This document shows positions 23,522-31,439 of a DNA stretch of 47,959 bases, piece after piece. The stretch comes from Myxococcota bacterium. Its GTDB lineage: Bacteria; Myxococcota_A; UBA9160; PR03. The DNA is taken from NCBI GenBank assembly GCA_030066475.1, contig JASJBO010000129.1:1-47959 (forward strand), written 5' to 3'. The notes under the pieces are model-generated. The model was not told the DNA's origin. It did no database searches and saw only the letters and a list, made by a program, of their open reading frames with translations. Both the position numbers and the translations under genes were made by a program. Each line of letters begins with the position of its first letter. Position 1 is the stretch's first letter.

Positions 23522-26500
23522 ATGTCCGCCCGCCCGATCACGAAGATCCTGGTCGCCAACCGCAGCGAGATCGCGATCCGCATCGGACGCGCGGCGCGCG
23601 AGCTCGGGCTCGAGGCGGTCTTCGTCTACTCGGAGGAGGACCACCTGACCCTGCACCGCTTCAGCGCCCGCGAAGCGTACCTGGTGGGGCGGAACCAGAC
23701 GCCGATCGGCGCCTATCTCGACATCGACGAGATGCTGCGCGTCGCCCGCGAGTCGGGCTGCGACGCCGTCCACCCCGGCTACGGGTTCCTGTCGGAGAAC
23801 CCCGAGTTCGCCGAGCGCTGCGAGGCCGCGGGGATCTGCTTCATCGGCCCACGGCCCGAGGTCATGCGCCGGCTCGGGAACAAGGTCCAGGCGCGGGCCA
23901 TCGCGGAGAGCGCCGACGTGCCGGTGATGCCGGCGACCGGTCCGCTGCCCGACGACCCGGCCGAGACGGCGCGCCTGGCCGAGCAGGTCGGCTATCCCGT
24001 GATGCTGAAGGCGAGCTGGGGCGGCGGCGGGCGCGGGATGCGCGTGATCGAAGGGCCGGCGGAGCTGGCGGACCAGGTGGCGCTGGCGCGGCGCGAGGCG
24101 CGCTCCGCCTTCGGCAACGACGAGGTCTACTTCGAGAAGCTGGTGCGCCACGCGCGCCACGTCGAAGTCCAGATCCTCGGCGACCAACACGGCAACGTCG
24201 TCCACGCCTTCGAGCGCGACTGCACGGTGCAGCGTCGCCACCAGAAGGTGGTGGAGCGGGCCCCGGCGCCGTATCTGGACGCCGCGGGCCGCGAGGCGAT
24301 CTGCCAGGCGGCACTGCGCCTGGCGCGAGCGGTCGACTACGGCAACGCGGGGACCGTCGAGTTCCTCCAGGACCGCGACACCGGCGCGTTCTACTTCATC
24401 GAGGTCAATCCGCGCGTGCAGGTCGAGCACACCGTCACCGAGCAGGTGACGGGGCTCGACATCGTCAAGTCGCAGATCCGCCTGGCGGCGGGGGGGCGCA
24501 TCGGCGATCCGGACAGCGGCGTCCCCGCGCAGGACGAGATCCGGCTGGCGGGCTCGGCCCTGCAGTGCCGGGTGACCACCGAGGACCCGCGCAACAACTT
24601 CATTCCGGATTTCGGTCGCATCGCCTCCTACCGCGGACCCGCGGGCGCGGGAATCCGGCTCGACGAGGGCACGGCCTACTCGGGCGCGGTGATCACGCGC
24701 CACTACGACAGCCTGCTGGCCAAGGTGACCGCCTTGGGGCGAGACGATCGCGAGGCCGCCGACCGCATGTACCGCGCGCTGTGCGAGTTCCGCGTGCGCG
24801 GCGTCGAGACCAACCTCGAGTTCCTGCAGGGCCTGGTGCGGCACCCGCGTTTCCTGCCCGGCGACTACACCACGCGCTTCATCGACGAGACGCCCGAGCT
24901 CTTCGACCTGCCGCTGCCGCAGACCCAGCCGATCAAGCTGATCCACTACATCGGCGAAGTGATCGTCAACGGCAACCCGCAGGTCGCGGGCCGGGCGCGA
25001 CCACGCGTGCTCCGGGAGCCGGAGGCGCCCCCGCTGCCCGATCGCGAGATCCCCTCGGGCGCGCGCCAGATCCTCCAGCGCGAGGGGCCGGATGCGGTGG
25101 CGCGCTGGCTGCTCGAGCACCCCGTGCCGGTGGTGACCGACACCACCTTCCGCGACGCGCACCAGTCCCTGCTCGCGACGCGGATGCGCACGATCGACAT
25201 GCTGCGCATCGCGCCGCACTACGCCCGGCTGATGCCCGCGCTGTTCTCCGTCGAGTCGTGGGGCGGCGCCACCTTCGACGTGGCCATGCGCTTCCTGAAG
25301 GAGGACCCGTGGCAGCGGCTCGCCGACTTTTCGGCGGCGATGCCGAACCTGATGCAGCAGATGCTGCTGCGCGCTTCGAACGGAGTCGGATACACCAACT
25401 ACCCCGACGACGTCGTGCAGCACTTCGTCGGCCGGGCCGCCGAGGCCGGCGTCGACGTCTTCCGCATCTTCGACTGCCTGAACTGGACGGAGAACATGCG
25501 CGTCGCCATCGAGGCGGTGCGCGAGACCGGCAAGATCGCCGAGGCCGCGATCTGCTACACCGGCGACCTGCTCGACCCGAGCCGCCCGAAGTACGACCTC
25601 GCCTACTACGTCGATCTCGCGGTGGAGCTCGAGGCCGCGGGCGCCCAGATCCTCGCCATCAAGGACATGGCCGGCCTGCTCAAGCCGCCCGCGGCGACGG
25701 TGCTGATCGGGGCGCTGAAGGACGCGATCGGGCTGCCGATCCACCTGCACACCCACGACACCAGCGGCGCAGCGGCAGCCAGCATCCTCGCGGCCGTGGC
25801 GGCCGGCGTCGACGCCTTCGACGTCGCCATGGACTCCATGAGCGGACTCACCTCGCAGCCGTGCATGGGGTCCACCGTCTCGGCGCTGCGCCACACGGAG
25901 GCAGACACCGGTCTCGACGACGCCAGCATTCGCGCCCTCAGCGACTACTGGGAGCAGGTGCGCGCGCAGTACGCCGCCTTCGAGCCCGACGTGCGGGCGG
26001 GCGCCTCCGAGGTCTACCTGCACGAGATGCCGGGCGGCCAGTTCACGAACCTCAAGGAGCAGGCCGGGTCGCTCGGGATCGGGCACCGCTGGCACGAGGT
26101 CGCCCGCGCCTACGCGGACGTCAACGCCGCGTTCGGAGACATCGTCAAGGTGACGCCCTCCTCGAAGGTGGTCGGCGACATGGCGCTGATGATGGTGACC
26201 TCCGAGGTCACGATCGAGGACGTCTGCGATCCGGAGACCGAGATCTCGTTTCCCGACTCGGTGGTGGCCTTCTTCGCGGGCGAGCTGGGCCAGCCGCCCG
26301 GCGGCTTCCCGCCCGCCCTGCAGCGGAAGGTCCTGCGCGGTCGGCAGCCGCTCACCGAGCGCCCGGGCGGCCTGCTGCCGCCCGTGGACCTGGAGGCCGA
26401 GCGTCGGGGCCTCGCGCGTGACCTGGGGCGCCCCGCGACGGAGTGCGACCTCGCGAGCCACAACATGTACCCGAAGGTCTTCGCGGACTACGCGCGTCAC

Positions 26501-26971
26501 GTCCGGGAGTTCGGTCACGTCGCCGTGCTGCCGACCCACGTGTTCTTCTACGGCATGCGTCCGGGCGAGGACGTCACGGTGACGATGCTCGAGGACGGCA
26601 GCCAGGCGGTGCTGCGCTACCTGACCGTGTCGGACGCCGACGCCGAGGGCATGCGCCACCTGTTCTTCGAGATCAACGGCTGGCCGGCGTCGCTGCGCAT
26701 CCGCGACCGGAGCCTCGCACAGGACGTGGTGGTGCACGAGCGTGCCGACCTCGGCAACCCCCGCCACGTGCCGGCCCCGATGCCGGGTCTGGTCGTCTCG
26801 GTCGCGGTCGAGCCCGGGCAACAGGTGGTCCGGGGCGACCTGCTGCTGATCATGGAGGCGATGAAGATGGAGACCGCAGTGGTCGCGGATCGCGAGGGCA
26901 CCGTGAAGCGCGTCGTGGTGCCCCCCGAGACCGAGGTCGACGCCAAGGATCTGCTGATCGAGATGGAGTGA
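23522..26971 (+). CDS. pyc: Pyruvate carboxylase (single chain)
   Basis: 1149 residues, the full length of single-chain PYC, which makes oxaloacetate from pyruvate, bicarbonate and ATP. Domain order: biotin carboxylase (about 1-460, with KASWGGGGRGM and FIEVNPRVQVEHTVTEQ), carboxyltransferase (about 535-1000, with VTDTTFRDAHQSLLATRMR and the metal-site HTHDTSG), a PYC tetramerisation region and a C-terminal biotinyl domain with EAMKMET (Lys near 1115). It lies 13 bp after the hydratase gene. Pyruvate carboxylase is not a usual member of photosynthesis clusters; it presumably provides CO2-fixing anaplerosis during photoheterotrophic growth. Confidence 0.96.
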   Translation: MSARPITKILVANRSEIAIRIGRAARELGLEAVFVYSEEDHLTLHRFSAREAYLVGRNQTPIGAYLDIDEMLRVARESGCDAVHPGYGFLSENPEFAERCEAAGICFIGPRPEVMRRLGNKVQARAIAESADVPVMPATGPLPDDPAETARLAEQVGYPVMLKASWGGGGRGMRVIEGPAELADQVALARREARSAFGNDEVYFEKLVRHARHVEVQILGDQHGNVVHAFERDCTVQRRHQKVVERAPAPYLDAAGREAICQAALRLARAVDYGNAGTVEFLQDRDTGAFYFIEVNPRVQVEHTVTEQVTGLDIVKSQIRLAAGGRIGDPDSGVPAQDEIRLAGSALQCRVTTEDPRNNFIPDFGRIASYRGPAGAGIRLDEGTAYSGAVITRHYDSLLAKVTALGRDDREAADRMYRALCEFRVRGVETNLEFLQGLVRHPRFLPGDYTTRFIDETPELFDLPLPQTQPIKLIHYIGEVIVNGNPQVAGRARPRVLREPEAPPLPDREIPSGARQILQREGPDAVARWLLEHPVPVVTDTTFRDAHQSLLATRMRTIDMLRIAPHYARLMPALFSVESWGGATFDVAMRFLKEDPWQRLADFSAAMPNLMQQMLLRASNGVGYTNYPDDVVQHFVGRAAEAGVDVFRIFDCLNWTENMRVAIEAVRETGKIAEAAICYTGDLLDPSRPKYDLAYYVDLAVELEAAGAQILAIKDMAGLLKPPAATVLIGALKDAIGLPIHLHTHDTSGAAAASILAAVAAGVDAFDVAMDSMSGLTSQPCMGSTVSALRHTEADTGLDDASIRALSDYWEQVRAQYAAFEPDVRAGASEVYLHEMPGGQFTNLKEQAGSLGIGHRWHEVARAYADVNAAFGDIVKVTPSSKVVGDMALMMVTSEVTIEDVCDPETEISFPDSVVAFFAGELGQPPGGFPPALQRKVLRGRQPLTERPGGLLPPVDLEAERRGLARDLGRPATECDLASHNMYPKVFADYARHVREFGHVAVLPTHVFFYGMRPGEDVTVTMLEDGSQAVLRYLTVSDADAEGMRHLFFEINGWPASLRIRDRSLAQDVVVHERADLGNPRHVPAPMPGLVVSVAVEPGQQVVRGDLLLIMEAMKMETAVVADREGTVKRVVVPPETEVDAKDLLIEME

Positions 26972-27046
26972 GCGGTGGCCCCTCCGTCGCATGGCCCAGG
27001 CCACGGGTCGTTGCGTCCGGCGACGGGCGAGTCGTACACTCGGGGC

Positions 27047-27700
27047 ATGGGTCTTCCGAGCTCGGCCTCGGGGAGTGGCCTGGCAGACCGGCTCCGACAG
27101 GGCACTCGCCCGCTGCACGTTCGCGCGGAGCGCTCCGGCATCCTGGCCGAGCTGCTGCGGGGTCGCGCTTCGCAGGACGCCTACGCGCTGCTGCTGCGCA
27201 ACCTGCTCGGTGTCTACGAGGAGATGGAGTCGGGGCTGGAGCGGGGGCGCGAGCACCCCGCGATCCGACCGCTCGCGTGCCCTGCGGTCTACCGGACCGC
27301 GGCGCTGCGCAGCGATCTCGACGCGCTGGGTGGACCGGAGTGGGCGCAGTCCCTTCCACGGCTCCCCTCCGGCAGCCGCTACGCGCAGCGGGTGTCCGAC
27401 GCCTGCCGCGGCGACGGCACGCGCCTGCTCGCCCACGCCTACGTCCGCTACCTGGGCGATCTGAACGGGGGGCGGATCGTCGCGCGCATGCTTCGCGACA
27501 AGCTCGGCCTCGGCCCCGAGTCGCTCGCCTTCTACGCCTACCCGCAGATCGCCGAGCCCGACGCCTTCCTGCGCGACTACCGGAGCGCTGTCGACGCCGC
27601 GTCCAGCTGGGTGGACGCCGACGTCCTGCTCGACGAGGCGCGCGCGGTGTTCCAGCTCAACATCGACCTCTCCGAGGAGGTGCTGGAGCGCTGCGCGTGA
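27047..27700 (+). CDS. Heme oxygenase (biliverdin-forming)
   Basis: 217 residues. Helical heme oxygenase that opens heme to biliverdin, the chromophore of bacteriophytochromes. The proximal His24 is in GTRPLHVRAE and the flexible distal-helix motif is YLGDLNGGRIV (family GDLSGGQ). ATG 27047 is chosen because it puts His24 at the usual distance; an upstream GTG at 26975 adds unconserved sequence. It is the last gene of the rightward run and converges with bphP 30 bp away, so enzyme and photoreceptor genes are neighbours though transcribed toward each other. It would fit the name bphO. Confidence 0.9.
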   Translation: MGLPSSASGSGLADRLRQGTRPLHVRAERSGILAELLRGRASQDAYALLLRNLLGVYEEMESGLERGREHPAIRPLACPAVYRTAALRSDLDALGGPEWAQSLPRLPSGSRYAQRVSDACRGDGTRLLAHAYVRYLGDLNGGRIVARMLRDKLGLGPESLAFYAYPQIAEPDAFLRDYRSAVDAASSWVDADVLLDEARAVFQLNIDLSEEVLERCA

Positions 27701-27730
27701 GCCGAGGCGCCGTAGCCTGCGGCCCCGGTG

Positions 27731-29929
27731 CTACCGCTTGCGCTTCGGCAGGCGCGCGGATCGCGACGCCAGCTGCTCGAGGATCTCCGCGGTGCGATCC
27801 ACCGACGCCCGGACGCTCTCGAGCATCGGCGGCATCCGCGTCGGATCGATGCCGTCGGTGATCTCGAGCGCCGCGAGCTGGGCGTTGCCTCGGACCGATG
27901 CGAGCAGATGGCGGAAGGTCTCGGTCTCCGCGCCCGCTGCGAATCGGTGCTCCGCGACCAGGGATTCCTGGAAGCGCTGCCGCGCCGCCTCGGCCGTCTG
28001 CCTCTCGGTGAGATCCGACACCAGGATCACGTATCCCAGCAGGCGATCCGGCGGCACCAGCACGGGGTCGGCGCGGAGTGCCAGCGGCCGGGCGGCTCCG
28101 CGCTCCGTCCGCAGAGCGGACTCGGTGCGGAACGAGCGCCGCTTCGAGACGAGGTCGGCGAGCATGCCGCGCAGCTCGGCGGGCTCGGCGAACAGCGGCG
28201 GGAGATCCGCGATCCACTCGAGGTGGGGATGGCCGGCGCTCAGCAGACGTTCGAGGGCCTCGTTGGTGAGCAGGATGCGTCCGTCGGGATCGGCGACGAT
28301 CACCGGGTGCTCGGAGCTCTGGACGCGCCGGCGCACGTGACCCAGCTGGTCCTGGGCGATCAGGACGCGGACCGACCGGAACTGCAGGATCACGTCCGCC
28401 ACGGTCTCGCCGATGAGCTTCGCGGCAGCCAGATCCGCGGGCAGCCACGGCTCCGAGGTGCCCTCGACCTGCTGGTGCCACTGCGCGAAGGAGCGGCGCG
28501 GGGACAGGTCCGCGGGGTCGTCGCCGATCGCGAACGGCTTGAACGGGTTGCCGCCCCAGGTGATCGTCCGGACCCGGGCCGGTCGGAACCACATCAGGTA
28601 CTCGCCGGGCGCGTTCGAGAGCGGCGCCGCCACGAGCCCGCTGGCCACGTCGCCGAGGCCCCCGAAGGCCGGCTCGTCGAGCCCGAGCGAGGCCGTAGCG
28701 AGCACGGGGCTGCGCCCGAGGCGGTCGAGCCAGGCGCCGATCTCGCGGAGCTCCGAGGTCCCCGGCACCTCTCCGACCGTCGCGACGTCCTCCTCGAACA
28801 GCAGCGCCGCGCCGCCCGCTTGAAGCGGCTGGAGCAGCGTGGCGGAGCCGTCGAAGAGCGCGTGGCGCCAGTCGCCGTCTCGCGAGACGACCTCGGCGAT
28901 GCGCTGCTCGAGGCGGCGCACGGAGAGCTCTGCCTGCGCCTGGGCAAAGCTCTCGAGCGCGGCGATCCGCGTCGCCACGGCTTCGGCCAGCAGCTCACAG
29001 GCGGCCCGCACCTCGTACTGGACACGGCGCGGCGCGTAGTGGTGGCAGGCGACCAGCCCCCAGAGACGGTCGCCGACCACGAGCGACGCGACCAGGGTGG
29101 CCCTCACCCCCATGTTCTTGAGGTACTGGATGTGGATCGGCGACATCGCCCGCAGGAAGCACAGCGACATGTCGAGATCCTCGCCGGTGATCGGCGAGAG
29201 CCTCGGCTCCAGCGCGATGCGCTCGTCCTCGACGTCGACCAGCACGCGCACGCGATTGCGCTCGTACAGCCGCCGCGCCATCTGCGGGATGTCCGAGGCC
29301 GGGTACCGCTGGCCGAGGTACGAGTCGAGCTTCGGATCGCGACGCTCCGACAGCACCTCGCCGTGGCCCTCGTCGTCGAAGCGGTACACCATGGCGCGGT
29401 CGTACCCGGCGATCTCCCGGAAGATGCGCGCGGTCTCGTCGCACAGATCCCGGATCGAGGCCGCGGAGCGGATCACCTGCAGCGCCTCGGCGATCTCTTC
29501 CGAGAGGTCGAGCACCGGGCTCGCGCGCTCGAGCTCGACGACCAGCCCGCCGCGCGGCGGCCGGTGGAGCAGCCCGTCGAAGTCGACGGCCGGGTCGCCG
29601 ATCTGGCAGCGCAGCGCGGACGGGATCTCGTGGAGCGGATGGGTCGGGTGGGGGACGAGCGACGCCGCGAGGTCGCCCGGCAGCTCGTCGAGCCGCCGCC
29701 CGAGCAGACGCTCGTCGAGGCCCAGGTACGCCGAGGCGTTCACGCTGGCCTGCAGCACGACGAGGTCGGGCTCGCCGACCACCAGCAGCGCGCCGTGGGG
29801 CTGGATGCCGCCGGCGAGGTGGATCTGCTCCCGCTCGCAGTTCGAGAGGTCGGCCTGCCCGAAGGCGGCAGGGGCGAGGGAGGTGGGCGAAGTCGGCGGG
29901 GCGGGCGCCAAGCGGCGATCTTCCCTCAT
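27731..29929 (-). CDS. bphP: Bacteriophytochrome (red/far-red photoreceptor)
   Basis: 732 residues. Photosensory core: PAS (about 25-135) with the biliverdin-attaching Cys31 in LSNCEREQIHLAGGIQPHG; GAF (140-325) with PASDIPQ (210-216) and SPIHIQYLKNMG (263-274); PHY (330-515) with the tongue motif PRRSF (478-482). A further PAS (about 535-645) precedes a helical region (650-732) that resembles a histidine-kinase dimerisation hairpin. The protein ends before any ATP-binding domain, so it is probably not a kinase. Its ATG overlaps the ppsR2 stop (ATGA). This arrangement and architecture resemble Rhodopseudomonas palustris BphP1, which binds PpsR2 and relieves repression in far-red/near-infrared light. 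Confidence 0.94.
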   Translation of the reverse strand: MREDRRLAPAPPTSPTSLAPAAFGQADLSNCEREQIHLAGGIQPHGALLVVGEPDLVVLQASVNASAYLGLDERLLGRRLDELPGDLAASLVPHPTHPLHEIPSALRCQIGDPAVDFDGLLHRPPRGGLVVELERASPVLDLSEEIAEALQVIRSAASIRDLCDETARIFREIAGYDRAMVYRFDDEGHGEVLSERRDPKLDSYLGQRYPASDIPQMARRLYERNRVRVLVDVEDERIALEPRLSPITGEDLDMSLCFLRAMSPIHIQYLKNMGVRATLVASLVVGDRLWGLVACHHYAPRRVQYEVRAACELLAEAVATRIAALESFAQAQAELSVRRLEQRIAEVVSRDGDWRHALFDGSATLLQPLQAGGAALLFEEDVATVGEVPGTSELREIGAWLDRLGRSPVLATASLGLDEPAFGGLGDVASGLVAAPLSNAPGEYLMWFRPARVRTITWGGNPFKPFAIGDDPADLSPRRSFAQWHQQVEGTSEPWLPADLAAAKLIGETVADVILQFRSVRVLIAQDQLGHVRRRVQSSEHPVIVADPDGRILLTNEALERLLSAGHPHLEWIADLPPLFAEPAELRGMLADLVSKRRSFRTESALRTERGAARPLALRADPVLVPPDRLLGYVILVSDLTERQTAEAARQRFQESLVAEHRFAAGAETETFRHLLASVRGNAQLAALEITDGIDPTRMPPMLESVRASVDRTAEILEQLASRSARLPKRKR

Positions 29930-31296
29930 CCCGCCGGGGGGGGCAACGGTGCCTCGTCCTCCGCCGCGTATCGGTTGAGCTTGGCGTGCAGGCTCTGCCG
30001 GCTGACGCCGAGCAGCTGCGCGGCCGCGGTCCGGTTCCCGCCGGTCAGCTCGAGCGCCGCCTCGATGTAGTGTCGCTCGACCAGCCCGACCGCCTCCTTG
30101 ACGAGACGCGGTAGCGAGGTCCGACCGATCCGGTCGGTGAAGGCTCCCAGCGCGGCACCGAGATGGCCGACCTCGCCGTTCGCCTGCAGCCGCGATCCGA
30201 CGTCGCGAATCAGCACGCCCAGGGTGCGCGGCTGCGGGTCGCGGTCGCCGGCCGCCGAGACCTCGACCTCGGTGGCGCTGCCGAGCTCGCCCTGCAGCGT
30301 GGTGGCGAAGAGCCTCACCGCGCCGTGGCGCGTTACGTTCGACAGCAGCACGGTCATGTCGGCGCCCGGTCGCCCGAGCCAGCGGCCCAGCGGCTCGCCC
30401 ACGGCCGAGCCCTCGCTGCCGACCTGGATCAGGTCGAGGAAGGCGCGATTCGCGCCCAGAATGGTCCCCCGGGTGTCGAGCGCGACGAAGGCGTCCGGGG
30501 ACCGCTCGACCAGCGCCTCGAGCGGGACCCGGCTCTCGTCGCGCCGGACCTCGCCCGCCGGGTCGATCTGGAGCAGGAACGCCAGACCCTGCTGCTGCGA
30601 CGGCAGCAGCGAGGCGCGCACCAGCCAGGGCCGGCGCTCCTCGCCCAGGTGGAGCAGGATGCCGGGCGCCTTGCCCTGGTCGTGCACGCGCTCCAGCATC
30701 GTCGACAGTGCAGCGCGCTCCTCGGGTGCCACCGCCGGGAGCAGCTCGCCAAGCGGCCGTTCGTCCGCCGCCCCCGCCCGGCCCAGCGCCCGGCGGGCCG
30801 CTGGATTCGCCTCGAGGACGGAGAGATCCGCGGCGCGCACCAGCAGGACGCCCTCGTTCGAGCGGTCGAACAGCAGGCGGCAGCGTGTCTCGATGTCCCG
30901 GAGCTTCCAGTAGTCGCGTTCGATGGTCTGCTGGGCCGCATTCAGGCGCGAGTGCAGCTCCGCCACTGCCTGCAGGCTCTTGCCCACGGCGAGCAGGCCC
31001 TTCCGCCCGACCCGCACCGCGGTGTACTCCAGGGGCAGCTCGAGGCCACTCGGGAAGAGCTGGTTGACCTGGCGAAAGCCGGAGACGCCCGTGCTGGCGG
31101 CGTCGTGGACGATGTGGCGGATCTTCGCGCGGCCCGGGTCCACGACGGTCTCCAGCCACGGACGACCAATCCAGGTCTGGACGTCCTCGCTGGGAATCGC
31201 CGCCGAGAGCGTGACGCCGCGAATCACGCCCTCCAGGTCCAGCTCGAGGACGACGTCCGGCTGGGGCCTGGGCTGCGCGATCGGCTCCGCGGTCAT
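29926..31296 (-). CDS. ppsR: PpsR-family repressor lacking redox cysteines (PpsR2 type)
   Basis: 456 residues, same layout as PpsR1: N-terminal PAS-like region (about 15-110), Q-linker helix, two PAS domains, and a Fis-type HTH (TAAAQLLGVSRQSLHAKLNR, about 423-442). The HTH-proximal cysteine of PpsR1 is Tyr410 here (HYIEAAL against LCIEAAL), and the PAS1 cysteine position is also not Cys (RRPWLV against EVCDLV). Its only obvious Cys is Cys139, in the region after the Q-linker. It should therefore be insensitive to the thiol switch and controlled through BphP, whose gene overlaps it by 4 nt. A tandem 10-bp repeat lies just upstream. Confidence 0.92.
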   Translation of the reverse strand: MTAEPIAQPRPQPDVVLELDLEGVIRGVTLSAAIPSEDVQTWIGRPWLETVVDPGRAKIRHIVHDAASTGVSGFRQVNQLFPSGLELPLEYTAVRVGRKGLLAVGKSLQAVAELHSRLNAAQQTIERDYWKLRDIETRCRLLFDRSNEGVLLVRAADLSVLEANPAARRALGRAGAADERPLGELLPAVAPEERAALSTMLERVHDQGKAPGILLHLGEERRPWLVRASLLPSQQQGLAFLLQIDPAGEVRRDESRVPLEALVERSPDAFVALDTRGTILGANRAFLDLIQVGSEGSAVGEPLGRWLGRPGADMTVLLSNVTRHGAVRLFATTLQGELGSATEVEVSAAGDRDPQPRTLGVLIRDVGSRLQANGEVGHLGAALGAFTDRIGRTSLPRLVKEAVGLVERHYIEAALELTGGNRTAAAQLLGVSRQSLHAKLNRYAAEDEAPLPPPAG

Positions 31297-31320
31297 TCCG
31301 CTCTCGTCTCCCGCTTCGAA

Positions 31321-31350
31321 TAAGTCCGACTAAGTCCGACTAAGTCCGCG
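31321..31350. repeat. Three tandem 10-bp repeats upstream of ppsR2
   Basis: TAAGTCCGAC occurs twice exactly (31321-31340) and a third time with its last two bases changed (31341-31350). The period of 10 bp puts the units on one face of the helix. The array lies between the ppsR2 start codon (31296) and a minus-strand TATACT -10-like element (31376-31381), where a repressor or activator could act. Confidence 0.7.
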
Positions 31351-31375
31351 TCACCGAATCAGTTTCGGCGATCGC

Positions 31376-31381
31376 AGTATA
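31376..31381 (-). promoter_or_regulatory. Possible -10 element for ppsR2-bphP
   Basis: TATACT on the minus strand, 80 bp upstream of the ppsR2 ATG, in the 143-bp gap after dxs. No good -35 is present at the right distance, so an activator or alternative sigma factor may be needed. Between it and dxs lies an imperfect hairpin (GCATTCCCGCGGGATGC, around 31427-31443) that may attenuate read-through from the pigment superoperon. Confidence 0.3.
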
Positions 31382-31439
31382 CCGCTCGTGGCCGTCCAAG
31401 ACAGCTCCGGGCCCACGCCCGCATCCCGCGGGAATGCGG

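Noticed and set aside
23267..27436. 1389-codon frame antisense to pyruvate carboxylase
   Set aside because: Shadow frame; the opposite strand encodes a complete, motif-rich pyruvate carboxylase.
27712..27734. Possible terminator between heme oxygenase and bphP (GTAGC...GCTAC)
   Set aside because: Only a 5-bp stem with a long loop and a nearby mismatch; too weak to annotate.
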